In this document: one piece after another, positions 14,447-23,227 of the stretch | How the letters are laid out: every line of letters begins with the position of its first letter | Position numbering within the stretch: position 1 is the stretch's first letter | DNA from: an uncultured bacterium | GTDB lineage: Bacteria; Patescibacteriota; Minisyncoccia; Phycocordibacterales; UBA9973 | Direction of reading: 5' to 3' | Length of the DNA stretch: 35,447 nt | NCBI GenBank assembly: GCA_937895515.1 | Contig: CALAYS010000082.1 | Coordinates: 1-35,447 of the forward strand | The notes under the pieces: generated by a model | Seen by the model: only the letters and a program-made list of their open reading frames with translations | The model's database searches: none | What the model was told of the DNA's origin: nothing | Made by a program: the position numbers and the translations under genes

Positions 14447-14872
14447 ATGGAAACGCCACAAATAAAAGTTGGAGTCGGGGTAATGGTTTTTAAAGACGGA
14501 AAAGTCTTAATGGCTCGGCGTAAAGCTTCTCATGGAGAGGGTGAGTATTGTTGTCCAGGAGGGCACTTGGAATATATGGAATCGTTTGAAGATGCAGTAA
14601 ATAGAGAAGTATTCGAAGAAACTGGAATAAAAATAAAAAATATCAAATTTTTACATGTTGCAGATATTTTATTTTACAAACCTAAACATTATATAAATAT
14701 TTGTTTTACTGCTGATTGGGAAAGTGGAGTTCCGCAAATTATGGAACCAGAAAAAAGTGAAGACTGGAATTGGTATGATTTAGATAATTTACCAAATCCA
14801 ATATTCCGCCAGTCACTACTAGCTATAGAATCTTATACCACAGGTAAAAATTATTATAATGAAATCAAATAA
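14447..14872 (+). CDS. NUDIX hydrolase, MutT-like
   Basis: A 141-aa NUDIX protein with a complete box at residues 39-61 (GHLEYMES then NREVFEETG). N-terminal VGVGVMVFKDGKVLMARRK and the PGGHLE turn resemble MutT/NUDT15-like nucleoside triphosphate pyrophosphatases, which clean oxidised or non-canonical dNTPs. The conserved YINICFTADW strand and SEDWNWYDLDNLP match that group. The stop TAA is followed directly by the next ATG. Confidence 0.92.
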   Translation: METPQIKVGVGVMVFKDGKVLMARRKASHGEGEYCCPGGHLEYMESFEDAVNREVFEETGIKIKNIKFLHVADILFYKPKHYINICFTADWESGVPQIMEPEKSEDWNWYDLDNLPNPIFRQSLLAIESYTTGKNYYNEIK

Positions 14873-15544
14873 ATGTCCACACAAAAACACATTGTAATAT
14901 TTTCTCACGGGTTTGGGGTTAAGAAGGATTCTCGGGGGATGTTTACCGATATTGTTTCCATGCTTGGAGATGGGATAGAATGTGTTTTGTTTGATTATAA
15001 TATTATAGATGAATCTGCCGATACAATTACAATTCGGCCCTTTGGCGAGCAAAAAAATATTTTAGAAAATATTATTAATGAAACTAAAATTAAAAACCCA
15101 AATGCAGTTATAGATATCATTGCACATTCCCAAGGCTGCATTATAACTGGGTTAGTTAATCCCACTGGAATTCGTAAAGTAATATTGTTGGCTCCGCCTT
15201 TTGATTTAAAAATGCAAAAATTGATCGAGCTTTTTAAACAAAGACCCGGCACTGAAATAAATTTTGATGGAGTCTCTAAACTAGCGCGTAATGATGGAAC
15301 CGTTTCAATAGTACATAAAGATTTTTGGCAAGAAGCTAAAAATATTAACCCAATTGATATTTATAATAATTTAGCTTTATCAAATGATGTTACTATGGTT
15401 AACGCTAACCAAGATGAAATTTTAGATAAAAATAATTATGTAGAAATAAAAAATGTAGAATCAATTAATATCGATGGTAATCATAATTTTAATGGGGAAT
15501 ACCGAAATACTTTACTAGAAACTATAAAAAGTTTAGTGGTATAA
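14873..15544 (+). CDS. Alpha/beta hydrolase
   Basis: A 223-aa alpha/beta-hydrolase. The oxyanion-hole region is FSHGFGVKKDSRGMF (residues 10-24). The nucleophile elbow is IAHSQGC with Ser86, and the likely catalytic His is His204 in DGNHNF. No signal peptide or lid domain of note. The gene starts at the base after the previous stop. Its last codons overlap the -10 box of the next gene. Substrate unknown: esterase or thioesterase are possible. Confidence 0.88.
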   Translation: MSTQKHIVIFSHGFGVKKDSRGMFTDIVSMLGDGIECVLFDYNIIDESADTITIRPFGEQKNILENIINETKIKNPNAVIDIIAHSQGCIITGLVNPTGIRKVILLAPPFDLKMQKLIELFKQRPGTEINFDGVSKLARNDGTVSIVHKDFWQEAKNINPIDIYNNLALSNDVTMVNANQDEILDKNNYVEIKNVESINIDGNHNFNGEYRNTLLETIKSLVV

Positions 15545-15545
15545 T
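15540..15545 (+). promoter_or_regulatory. -10 box, six bases before the ATG at 15552
   Basis: TATAAT built partly from the last codons and stop of the hydrolase gene, followed by six bases and ATG, as at several other genes here. Confidence 0.6.
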
Positions 15546-15551
15546 ATAAAT

Positions 15552-15821
15552 ATGGATAAAGATTCTAAAGGGGAACTTTGGTTTAAAGCTAAATCATATG
15601 GCTGGGGTTGGACGCCTATAACTTGGCAAGGCTGGGCTTTGGTTTTGGGATATATTTTAATTATGGTCATGATTGTTTTTCGGGTTAGTGCAAATATAAA
15701 TTCTGGAATAGTTAATATAACTGGTTTAATTGCTCCTATTGTTGTGGGTACTGGTCTTTTGATTTTTATTTGTTACAAAAAAGGTGAAAAGCCCAGTTGG
15801 CGTTGGGGTAAAGACAAATAA
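15552..15821 (+). CDS. Small two-helix membrane protein
   Basis: An 89-aa protein. A polar start is followed by WFKAKSYGWGWTPITWQGW (residues 10-28), then one helix (about 29-46) and a second (about 54-74), and the end CYKKGEKPSWRWGKD. The Trp-rich motifs before and after the helices make it recognisable as a family frequent in Parcubacteria, without known function. Both ends are probably cytoplasmic. Confidence 0.8.
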   Translation: MDKDSKGELWFKAKSYGWGWTPITWQGWALVLGYILIMVMIVFRVSANINSGIVNITGLIAPIVVGTGLLIFICYKKGEKPSWRWGKDK

Positions 15822-15889
15822 TTGTACCAATATAAAATATTTGTGATATAATAAGTCCATAATAATTAATCGATAATAAATTAAGTAAT

Positions 15890-16321
15890 ATGTTACTACC
15901 AATTTTTCTTTTGCCTTTAATTGCCGCAGTTGTTATGACAGCTTTGGGTTATGTTTGGTTTGGTCCAATATTCGGACGTTTTTATAGACAAGCTATGGGC
16001 ACAACTCCAGAAATGATGGCTTCTGGTAAAAAAAGCATGATCCCAAAAATGATTCTAGATTTCGTAATGAGTTTTATAATGTTTCTTGGATTTTTGATGA
16101 TATTAAATATCGCTCAAGCTGGAACTTATTCATCTGCAATTCTTTTTGGGTCTTTGTTTTGGGTTTTCATTATTATGCCTAACAAAGCAAGTTCTATTAT
16201 CTGGAGTAATAAAAGTACAAAAGACTCTTGGGTATTATTCGGTCTTAGCGCTGGTTATTCTTTAGTTTCTTTTGTTTTAGCTGCAATAATCTTTATTGCT
16301 CTTGTCCCAGTTTTTATCTAA
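15890..16321 (+). CDS. DUF1761-like membrane protein
   Basis: A 143-aa protein with four predicted helices. The first helix ends in the signature GYVWFGPIFG (residues 20-29), followed by a loop around GTTPEMM, then helices at about 55-75, 82-100 and 115-140. This matches DUF1761, whose function is unknown. TATAAT lies at 15848-15853, about 37 bases upstream of the ATG, so this mRNA has a short leader. A strong terminator follows. Confidence 0.8.
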   Translation: MLLPIFLLPLIAAVVMTALGYVWFGPIFGRFYRQAMGTTPEMMASGKKSMIPKMILDFVMSFIMFLGFLMILNIAQAGTYSSAILFGSLFWVFIIMPNKASSIIWSNKSTKDSWVLFGLSAGYSLVSFVLAAIIFIALVPVFI

Positions 16322-16340
16322 ACTTAAATTAAGTTTTAAA

Positions 16341-16372
16341 ACACCACATATGTACTATATGTGGTGTTTTTT
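16341..16372 (+). terminator. Terminator
   Basis: ACACCACATAT (16341-16351) and ATATGTGGTGT (16357-16367) form an 11-bp stem with loop GTACT, followed by six T. Confidence 0.93.
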
Positions 16373-16374
16373 GT

Positions 16375-16380
16375 TATAAT
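16375..16380 (+). promoter_or_regulatory. -10 box, six bases before the ATG at 16387
   Basis: TGTTATAAT (extended -10) follows directly on the T-run of the terminator. Six bases separate TATAAT from the ATG. Confidence 0.65.
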
Positions 16381-16386
16381 AATTAC

Positions 16387-17685
16387 ATGAAAAATATATC
16401 TCGCAAATTACCAATCCATTTAGAAACATTATTAATTATTTTAGTTTTAATTTTATTGCTTGTTGTTGGTCCATGGGTTTACTCATCAGTGGTTCCTTAT
16501 TTTGCGATGTTGGATCAACATACATTATTTAATTCTTTTATTTTAATTGGTTTAGTTAGTTTAATTATTTATGTTATAACCCAAGCTAAGAAAAATTTAC
16601 AAATCCCATATGCTATTTCAGCTTTTGTTTTTGGGATGGTTGGATATAATTTTTGGCATCGAGTAATAGAAATACCACAAAATTTTTATTTAGTATTAGG
16701 TGTAATTGCAGTTTCTTTTGTTGTTTTTCGCCGAGGACTTAATGTAGATGTTACAGGATCTAAAAAATCAATAATAAAATCAATCATCATTGGAATAGTT
16801 TCTGCTATTGTAATTTTTATTGTTACTAATTTTATATTAAAACTTGTTTTCCCAAATATGAGCGAGGTTTTAATATACAGTATTACAGGGCTTCTTACTA
16901 TTTTAGGTGCGCATAATAAAAGTTTGTCATTACCCCGAATGGATATTGTTCGTTTTTCTTATGATATGGTTATTTTTGTTATTTTGTATAACTTTTTAGT
17001 TTTTAGTAGTCGAGTAACAGTGGATAGCGTTATTTCAATTGGCAGGCATTTACCGGTGTATGGTGCTTCATTTATGAATACAGTTTATGGAGTATTGATT
17101 GGTCTTATTGGTGCATATTTACTACATCGTCATCATTTGATTTGGGATAAAGACAATACTAATAGTGAACAAAATATTTATTCCATTTCGCTACTTTGTG
17201 GTATTTTAGCTTTATCTTTTTTAATTGGAGCTAATCCTTTTATTGCCGCAGGTATTATGGGGTTTTTAGTTAGTATGCGAGATCATATTAATAGCCCTAA
17301 AGATTATATTTTAACAAAATTTGAATCTTATTTAGATATTGTTGTTTTTCTTGTTTTAGGAGCTGGTGTTTCATTTAATATTTTTGTTTCACTTCTTACT
17401 TTTTCAACTAGTGTTGTTTTGTGTATTAGTTTGTTCTCAACTTTTATCTTGGTAATTCTTTTGTATATATTTAGTAAGTTAAATATTTTTACTAAAGTAA
17501 GTTTTAAAACATATTTAAATGAAATCTCACATCAATCAAATCTACCAATTCTTGTTGGGGCAGTAGCATTGTTTATTATTAGTAATACTCATAATTTAGA
17601 AAATATTATAATTTCTCTTAGTTTTGTTTTTGTATTATTCTTATATTATGTTTATCCATTATTTATTACAAAAACTTCCCACTAG
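16387..17685 (+). CDS. CPA-type cation/proton antiporter-like membrane protein
   Basis: A 432-aa integral membrane protein with about twelve hydrophobic helices and short loops. The pattern resembles Na+/H+ exchangers of the CPA1/CPA2 group. FRRGLNVDV (about 117-125) stands where these have the F-E/R-x-G-L motif after helix 4. Glycine-rich later helices include GANPFIAAGIMGFLVSMRDH and FESYLDIVVFLVLGAGVSF, in the position of the second half of the transport core. The usual ND/DD ion-binding pair is not obvious, so transported ions are uncertain. Its location is the cytoplasmic membrane. Confidence 0.75.
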   Translation: MKNISRKLPIHLETLLIILVLILLLVVGPWVYSSVVPYFAMLDQHTLFNSFILIGLVSLIIYVITQAKKNLQIPYAISAFVFGMVGYNFWHRVIEIPQNFYLVLGVIAVSFVVFRRGLNVDVTGSKKSIIKSIIIGIVSAIVIFIVTNFILKLVFPNMSEVLIYSITGLLTILGAHNKSLSLPRMDIVRFSYDMVIFVILYNFLVFSSRVTVDSVISIGRHLPVYGASFMNTVYGVLIGLIGAYLLHRHHLIWDKDNTNSEQNIYSISLLCGILALSFLIGANPFIAAGIMGFLVSMRDHINSPKDYILTKFESYLDIVVFLVLGAGVSFNIFVSLLTFSTSVVLCISLFSTFILVILLYIFSKLNIFTKVSFKTYLNEISHQSNLPILVGAVALFIISNTHNLENIIISLSFVFVLFLYYVYPLFITKTSH

Positions 17686-17698
17686 GTCTTATTTTTAG

Positions 17699-17704
17699 TA
17701 TAAT
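17699..17704 (+). promoter_or_regulatory. -10 box, six bases before the ATG at 17711
   Basis: TATAAT starts 13 bases after the antiporter stop; six bases separate it from the ATG. Confidence 0.68.
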
Positions 17705-17710
17705 GAATTT

Positions 17711-18268
17711 ATGCGTAAAAAGAATGATATAAATATTTTTATAGGTGTTGCGGTTTTGGTTGTAATTATAATTATTGGTATAGTTGGTTTTAAAAGTTTT
17801 GGCCGAAGTGTTGCTGTTCCACAAATAGGTGATATGGGTCAAATTACAGATACGAATGTTAATGCACTGCCGGTTGATGTTAAATTATCAAATAAAAAGA
17901 ATGAAGATACTAAGATGGAACCAATTCAAGTTATTAAAAAGGAAAACGGTCTTATAATAGAAGTTACCAAAGAAGGCACTGGTGCCCAAGTCCACAGCGG
18001 GGACACTGTTAGTGTTGACTACCGTGGAATGTTTACTAATGGTACAGTCTTTGACGAGAGCTATAAACGCGGGCAACAATTTTCATTTACTGTTGGAGCG
18101 GGGCAAGTCATTGCTGGCTGGGAAGAAGGCGTACTTGGTATGAAAGTAGGGGAAATAAGGCATTTAACTATTCCTTCATCTTTAGCTTATGGTCCTAATG
18201 ACTATGGCCCAATTCCAGGTGGATCAACACTTGTTTTTGATATAGAGCTTCATAAAATAGGTAAATAG
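17711..18268 (+). CDS. Membrane-anchored FKBP-type peptidyl-prolyl isomerase
   Basis: A 185-aa protein. An N-terminal helix (residues about 8-28) anchors it in the membrane. A 50-residue linker follows, then an FKBP domain (about 78-185) with VSVDYRGMFTNGTVFDES, FTVGAGQVIAGWEEGVLGMKVGE, and the closing LAYGPNDYG...PGGSTLVFDIEL. The active-site aromatic and Asp residues (Tyr, Phe-Asp, Trp, Tyr) are all present. It would catalyse prolyl isomerisation of exported proteins on the outer face of the membrane. Confidence 0.95.
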   Translation: MRKKNDINIFIGVAVLVVIIIIGIVGFKSFGRSVAVPQIGDMGQITDTNVNALPVDVKLSNKKNEDTKMEPIQVIKKENGLIIEVTKEGTGAQVHSGDTVSVDYRGMFTNGTVFDESYKRGQQFSFTVGAGQVIAGWEEGVLGMKVGEIRHLTIPSSLAYGPNDYGPIPGGSTLVFDIELHKIGK

Positions 18269-18280
18269 ATTTTTGTATAT

Positions 18281-18310
18281 AAGCAATAAGAAAATTTTTT
18301 CTTATTGCTT
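18281..18310 (+). terminator. First terminator after the FKBP gene
   Basis: AAGCAATAAGAAA pairs perfectly with TTTCTTATTGCTT (13 bp), loop ATTT. Confidence 0.8.
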
Positions 18311-18312
18311 TA

Positions 18313-18350
18313 GCAAGAGCGCCCAGCTATGCTGGGCGCTCTTGCTTTTT
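18313..18350 (+). terminator. Second, GC-rich terminator
   Basis: GCAAGAGCGCCCAGC and GCTGGGCGCTCTTGC form a 15-bp perfect stem closed by the triloop TAT, followed by five T. Two terminators in tandem isolate the ribosomal operon from the FKBP gene. Confidence 0.95.
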
Positions 18351-18381
18351 GCTCTTAGCTATGTTATTTTATACGTACATG

Positions 18382-18400
18382 TCCCGCCATGCGGGATTTT
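18382..18400 (+). promoter_or_regulatory. Short hairpin upstream of rpsL
   Basis: TCCCGC-CAT-GCGGGA followed by TTTT, about 55 bases before rpsL. It may be a third terminator or an attenuator in the rpsL leader; sequence alone does not decide. Confidence 0.5.
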
Positions 18401-18453
18401 AATAGTAATGTGGGTGGTCTCGTAATATCTGACGAAATTTACTCTCCAAATTA

Positions 18454-18891
18454 ATGCCAACAGTAAATCAACTGGTTCGAAAGAACCGAAAAAAGGTGGT
18501 TCGCAAATCAAAATCCGTAGCATTAGCACGGGGTTTTAATGCGCTTCACAATCGTCCTGTACTTTATCCTTCACCATTTAAACGTGGGGTTTGTACAAAA
18601 GTAACCACAACAACTCCTAAAAAACCTAACTCTGCTGTACGTAAAATCGCTCGTGTGCGTCTTACTAACGGTATGGAAGTCACTGCTTATATTCCAGGTA
18701 TGGGGCACAATTTACAAGAACACTCTGTAGTTATGATCCGCGGAGGTCGTGTCAAAGACCTTATTGGAGTTCGTTACCACATTGTTCGTGGAAGACTTGA
18801 TGCATCTGGTGTAGACAAACGTCGAAAAGAAAGAAGTAAATATGGTGCAAAACGTCCAAAAGCTGGTGACGTTGCTGCTAAGAAAAAATAA
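18454..18891 (+). CDS. rpsL: 30S ribosomal protein S12
   Basis: 145 aa. Starts MPTVNQLVRKNRKKVV and contains TTTPKKPNSAVRKIARVRLTNG, the conserved decoding-site loop, and GHNLQEHSVVMIRGGRVKDL. Between the N-terminal tail and KRGVCTKV there is an insertion relative to E. coli (ARGFNALHNRPVLYPSP, about residues 25-41), which makes the protein some 20 residues longer. It is the first gene of the str operon rpsL-rpsG-fusA. Confidence 0.98.
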   Translation: MPTVNQLVRKNRKKVVRKSKSVALARGFNALHNRPVLYPSPFKRGVCTKVTTTTPKKPNSAVRKIARVRLTNGMEVTAYIPGMGHNLQEHSVVMIRGGRVKDLIGVRYHIVRGRLDASGVDKRRKERSKYGAKRPKAGDVAAKKK

Positions 18892-18894
18892 TTT

Positions 18895-19365
18895 ATGCGA
18901 AGAAAAGTAACAAACCGAAACATCGTAGGTCCTGATATGAATTATAACTCGGAAAAACTTTCCAAGTTTATAAACGTCATAATGTGGGATGGTAAAAAAA
19001 ATACAGCAATGAAAATTGTTTACGGTGCATTTGATATAATTAAAGAAAAAACAGGTAACCCAAACCCTCTTGAAGTTTTTGACCTTGCTATTAAAAACGC
19101 AAGTCCACTTATCGAAGTCCGCAGCCGCCGTATTGGTGGAGCTAACTACCAAGTTCCAAGAGAAGTTCGTAAAGAGCGTCAACAAGCATTAGCTATTCGT
19201 TGGATAATTACTGCTGCTCGTGGTCAAAAAGGCCGACCAGTAGCGGATTGTTTAGCTGATGAACTAATCTTAGCTTCAAAAAATGAAGGTGCTGCTGTTA
19301 AAAAGCGTACTGATACTCACAAAATGGCTGAATCTAACAAAGCTTTTGCTCACTTTGCGTGGTAA
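18895..19365 (+). CDS. rpsG: 30S ribosomal protein S7
   Basis: 156 aa, starting MRRKVTNRNIVGPDMNYNS. Typical segments are KFINVIMWDGKKNTA, PLIEVRSRRIGGANYQVP and ARGQKGRPVADCLADELI, ending KRTDTHKMAESNKAFAHFAW. It nucleates assembly of the 30S head. It starts 3 bases after rpsL. Confidence 0.98.
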   Translation: MRRKVTNRNIVGPDMNYNSEKLSKFINVIMWDGKKNTAMKIVYGAFDIIKEKTGNPNPLEVFDLAIKNASPLIEVRSRRIGGANYQVPREVRKERQQALAIRWIITAARGQKGRPVADCLADELILASKNEGAAVKKRTDTHKMAESNKAFAHFAW

Positions 19366-19403
19366 TAATTTTTATCAAATAAAATATTAAATAATAATCA
19401 TAT

Positions 19404-21545
19404 ATGGAAAGAGATTATCCTCTAGAGAAAGTTCGTAATTTTGGTATCATTGCCCACATTGATGCTGGTAAAACAACCACATCAGAGCGTGTTTTGTATT
19501 ACACTGGAATGAGTCACAAAATTGGTGAAGTTCATGATGGTGCAGCAACAACTGACTGGATGGAACAAGAAAAAGAGCGCGGTATTACAATTACCAGTGC
19601 TGCTGTTACTTGTTTTTGGAATCCAACATATGCTGGTACAGATAAAAACAAAAAAGTTCGATTTAACATTATTGATACTCCTGGGCACATTGACTTTACT
19701 GTTGAAGTTAAACGTTCACTTCGTGTTCTTGATGGTGCTGTTGTTGTTTTTGATGGAGTTGCAGGTGTTGAACCACAATCTGAAACTAACTGGCGTTATG
19801 CTGATGAAGCTAAAGTTCCTCGTATTTGTTTTATTAACAAACTTGACCGAACAGGAGCTGATTTTGAAAAATCTTTTGCTTCTATACTTGATCGTCTTTC
19901 TAAAAAAGCTGTTCGTGCTCAATTGCCAATGGGTCTAGAAGAAAACCACGAAGGTGTTGTTGATCTTTTGACAATGAAAGGTTACAAATTTGAAGGGGAA
20001 ATGGGTAATAAAATTGTTGAATGTTCTATCCCAGAAAATATATTAGCTGATGTTGAAAAATATCGTGCAGAACTTATTGAAAAAATTGCACTTAACGATG
20101 AAGTCATGATGAATGATTACCTAGAAGGTAAAGAAATTCCAGTTGATAAATTAAAGACAGTTCTTCGAAAAGCAGTTATTGATAATGAAATATTCCCAGT
20201 TTTTGCAGGTAGTGCACTAAAAAACAAAGGTGTTCAATTAGTTCTTGACGCGGTTGTAGACTATCTTCCATCACCACTTGATATTCCACCTATAACTGGA
20301 GTTCATCCAAATACTGATGAACCACTAGTTCGTCATGCAGATGATAAAGAACCTTTTGCTGCACTTGCATTTAAATTGGCATCTGACCCATATGTTGGAC
20401 AACTTGTTTTCTTCCGTGTTTATTCAGGAACACTAGAATCTGGTTCTTATGTATATAATCCTCGAACACGTAACAAAGAACGTATTGGCCGAATCTTGCG
20501 TATGCATGCTAACGAGCGTGAGGAAGTAAAGAAAGTTTTTGCAGGTGAAATTGCAGCAGCTGTTGGTCTTAAAGATACAATTACATCTGATACTATTTGT
20601 TCAGAATCAAGCCCAATCGAGCTTGACCGTATTGTTTTCCCAGAGCCAGTTGTGTCTTTGCGTATTGAACCAAAAACAAAAGCTGATCAAGAAAAAATGG
20701 GTATGGCACTTTCTCGTCTTGCAGCTGAAGACCCAACATTCAAAGTTTCAACTGATCAAGAAACAAACGAAACAATCATTGCTGGTATGGGTGAACTGCA
20801 CCTTGAAATTATTGTTGATCGTATGAAGCGCGAATTCTCTGTTGATGCAAACGTTGGTAAACCAATGGTGGCATACCGTGAGACTATTACTCAACCTGCA
20901 GAAGCTGAAGGTAAATACATTAAACAATCTGGTGGACGCGGTAACTACGGTCATACAAAAATTCGTATCAAACCAATGGATCTATCTGTTAATGTTGAAG
21001 ATCTACCTAAAAACACAAAACGTGATGATCACTTTGAATTTATAAACACACTTAAAGGGGGAGCTATTCCAAGTGAATATATTCCTGCTTGTGAAAAAGG
21101 TTTCAAAGAAGGACTTGATCGTGGAGTTGTTGCTGGATTTAAAATGGTTAATGTTTCAGTTGAACTATATGATGGTACATACCATGATGTTGACTCTAAC
21201 GAAATGGCTTTCAAAATCGCAGCTAGTATGGCTATCCAAGATGCATGTAAATTAGCTCGCCCAGTTATTCTAGAACCTATGATGAAAGTTGAAGTTGTTA
21301 CTCCAGAAAAATTCATGGGAGACATCACAGGTAATCTTTCATCAAAACGTGGATTAGTTGAAGGTATGGAAGAGCGTGGTATGAACAAAGTTATCCGCGC
21401 TACTGTTCCACTTTCAGAAATGTTTGGTTACATTAACTCACTCCGCTCTATGACAGAAGGCCGTGCTTCATTTACTATGGAATTCTCTCGTTATGATATT
21501 GTTCCACCAAACGTAGAAAAAGACATCGTCGCCGCAAGAAAATAA
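19404..21545 (+). CDS. fusA: Elongation factor G
   Basis: 713-aa translational GTPase driving translocation. G1 is AHIDAGKTTTSE (residues 17-28), the switch I region EKERGITITSAAVT, G3 DTPGHIDFT, G4 NKLDRTGAD. Domains II-V follow, with GGRGNYGHTKI in domain IV and RSMTEGRASFTMEFSRYD in domain V. Length is normal for bacterial EF-G. No tuf gene follows; the operon ends here with a terminator. Confidence 0.99.
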   Translation: MERDYPLEKVRNFGIIAHIDAGKTTTSERVLYYTGMSHKIGEVHDGAATTDWMEQEKERGITITSAAVTCFWNPTYAGTDKNKKVRFNIIDTPGHIDFTVEVKRSLRVLDGAVVVFDGVAGVEPQSETNWRYADEAKVPRICFINKLDRTGADFEKSFASILDRLSKKAVRAQLPMGLEENHEGVVDLLTMKGYKFEGEMGNKIVECSIPENILADVEKYRAELIEKIALNDEVMMNDYLEGKEIPVDKLKTVLRKAVIDNEIFPVFAGSALKNKGVQLVLDAVVDYLPSPLDIPPITGVHPNTDEPLVRHADDKEPFAALAFKLASDPYVGQLVFFRVYSGTLESGSYVYNPRTRNKERIGRILRMHANEREEVKKVFAGEIAAAVGLKDTITSDTICSESSPIELDRIVFPEPVVSLRIEPKTKADQEKMGMALSRLAAEDPTFKVSTDQETNETIIAGMGELHLEIIVDRMKREFSVDANVGKPMVAYRETITQPAEAEGKYIKQSGGRGNYGHTKIRIKPMDLSVNVEDLPKNTKRDDHFEFINTLKGGAIPSEYIPACEKGFKEGLDRGVVAGFKMVNVSVELYDGTYHDVDSNEMAFKIAASMAIQDACKLARPVILEPMMKVEVVTPEKFMGDITGNLSSKRGLVEGMEERGMNKVIRATVPLSEMFGYINSLRSMTEGRASFTMEFSRYDIVPPNVEKDIVAARK

Positions 21546-21560
21546 TTTCAAATATATTTT

Positions 21561-21589
21561 AAAAAATCCCACTCCTAGTGGGGTTTTTT
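21561..21589 (+). terminator. Terminator of the str operon
   Basis: CCCACT and AGTGGG around a CCT loop, extended by a T-G pair and six A-T pairs, with the six T serving as the U-tract. Confidence 0.92.
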
Positions 21590-21618
21590 ATTAATTTAAT
21601 CTTTATGCCATTTTGTGC

Positions 21619-21624
21619 TAGAAT
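21619..21624 (+). promoter_or_regulatory. -10 box of the exporter operon, six bases before ATG
   Basis: TGTGCTAGAAT (TAGAAT with TGN extension) is followed by six bases and the ATG at 21631. Confidence 0.6.
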
Positions 21625-21630
21625 GGCTTT

Positions 21631-23214
21631 ATGAAAGAAAAATTTAAAACATTTTTGGCAAAAATAGCCACATATATATCAAATATTAAAACTTGGCCAC
21701 TAAAGAAAAAGATCATCCGTGGAGTGGTTTTGTTAGTTGTTTTATTGATTATTTGGAACGTTGTTAAACCCAAAACCATTGATCCTGATTTAATTACTGT
21801 CGTTCCAGTTGAAACTAAAGATTTAATTTCCACTGTTAAATCATCGGGTAGTGTTACATCTGTAACTGATTTAAATTTGTCGTTTAAAACTAGTGATTTA
21901 GTTCAAACCGTAAATGTAAAAGTAGGGGACAAGGTCTATAAAGGCCAAGTTTTAGCTACTCTTAAAAATGGCAATGAGCTAGGTGCTGTAACCCAAGCTC
22001 GCGCATCACTAGCATCTGCTCAGGCGCAACTAGCTAAAACTATCGAAGGCTCTACTACAGAAGAAGTTCGAATTGCCGAAGTTGCTCTTCAAAATGCGAA
22101 AGATTCTTTAAATAGTACAAAAAGAGCTCAAGATATTTTAGTTAATAATGCAAGACAAACATTATATTCTAGCTCACTTTCTGCCGTTTCTATTTATGCT
22201 AACAGTAGTATGCCAACACCAACTATTAGTGGAGTTTACCGAGGAAGTGATCCAACAGAATATACAATTAACCCATCTGCAACTGGTGGCGGTGGGTATG
22301 CAACTTTTTCTAGTACAACAGGGGACTCTGGAACTATTACTATAAATACAAATAGTCCAATTGCTCTTGGTAAATATGGTTTGTTTATAACATTTCCTAC
22401 TTCTGTTGGATATAATGAATCTTGGAAAGTCATTATACCTAATACTGCTAGTACTAGTTATTCTACAAATTTAAGTCTTTATAACAATGCTATTGAAAAC
22501 CGAGATTCTGCAGTTCAATCAGCCCAAGGATCTGTTGATTCTGCACAAGCTAACCTTGATTTAAAGAAAGCCGCCGCTCGTCCTGTAGATATTGATTTAA
22601 AACAAGCTGAAGTTCTTCGTGCACAAGGTCAACTTCAAAGTGCTTTGGGTGCATATGAAAATACCGTAATTCGCGCCCCAGCCGATGGAACAGTTACAAA
22701 AATGGATTTAAAAAATGGTGAATTAGCTAAAGCTTTAGAGACTGTAATTGTTGTTCAAGATGTTAGTAAATTATATGTTGAATCAAACATTAATGAATCA
22801 AACATTACCGAAGTTGCGGTTGATCAAAAAGTTGATTTAACTATTGATGCTTATGGTCCTAATGAATATTTCACTGGAACAGTTACTCAAGTTGAACCAG
22901 GAGCAACCATAACCGATGGTATTGTTAATTACAAAATCAAAGTTTCTCTTGATGAAAAAGATAAAAAGGTTAAACCTGGTATGAATGCAAACCTGGTTAT
23001 TACTACTGGCCAAAAAAATGGTGTACTGGCAATACCTAATGCATCAGTTACTAAGCGTGATGGTAAGAGTTATGTATTAGTTATCACTAATGAAAAAAAG
23101 AAAAGCTATAAAGAAGTACCCGTCACAACAGGTATTGTTGGTAGCGGAAATTTAGTTGAAATTGTCAGTGGTTTAAATGTGGGTGATAAAGTTGCATTAG
23201 TAGAAAAATCTTAA
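21631..23214 (+). CDS. HlyD/MacA-like membrane fusion protein of an ABC exporter
   Basis: A 527-aa protein. One membrane helix (about residues 28-45) is followed by a beta-barrel/lipoyl region (SGSVTSVTDLNLSF...GDKVYKGQVLATL) and a first coiled-coil helix rich in Ala/Gln. An unusual Ser/Thr/Gly-rich beta domain comes next (about 180-285), then the second coiled-coil helix. The lipoyl half VIRAPADGTVTKMDLKNGEL and a C-terminal barrel (PGMNANLVITTG) follow. The inserted domain sits at the tip of the hairpin, where MacA docks to TolC. In a cell without an outer membrane it would face the outside. First gene of a three-gene operon. Confidence 0.88.
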   Translation: MKEKFKTFLAKIATYISNIKTWPLKKKIIRGVVLLVVLLIIWNVVKPKTIDPDLITVVPVETKDLISTVKSSGSVTSVTDLNLSFKTSDLVQTVNVKVGDKVYKGQVLATLKNGNELGAVTQARASLASAQAQLAKTIEGSTTEEVRIAEVALQNAKDSLNSTKRAQDILVNNARQTLYSSSLSAVSIYANSSMPTPTISGVYRGSDPTEYTINPSATGGGGYATFSSTTGDSGTITINTNSPIALGKYGLFITFPTSVGYNESWKVIIPNTASTSYSTNLSLYNNAIENRDSAVQSAQGSVDSAQANLDLKKAAARPVDIDLKQAEVLRAQGQLQSALGAYENTVIRAPADGTVTKMDLKNGELAKALETVIVVQDVSKLYVESNINESNITEVAVDQKVDLTIDAYGPNEYFTGTVTQVEPGATITDGIVNYKIKVSLDEKDKKVKPGMNANLVITTGQKNGVLAIPNASVTKRDGKSYVLVITNEKKKSYKEVPVTTGIVGSGNLVEIVSGLNVGDKVALVEKS

Positions 23215-23227
23215 TAGTTTTATAACT

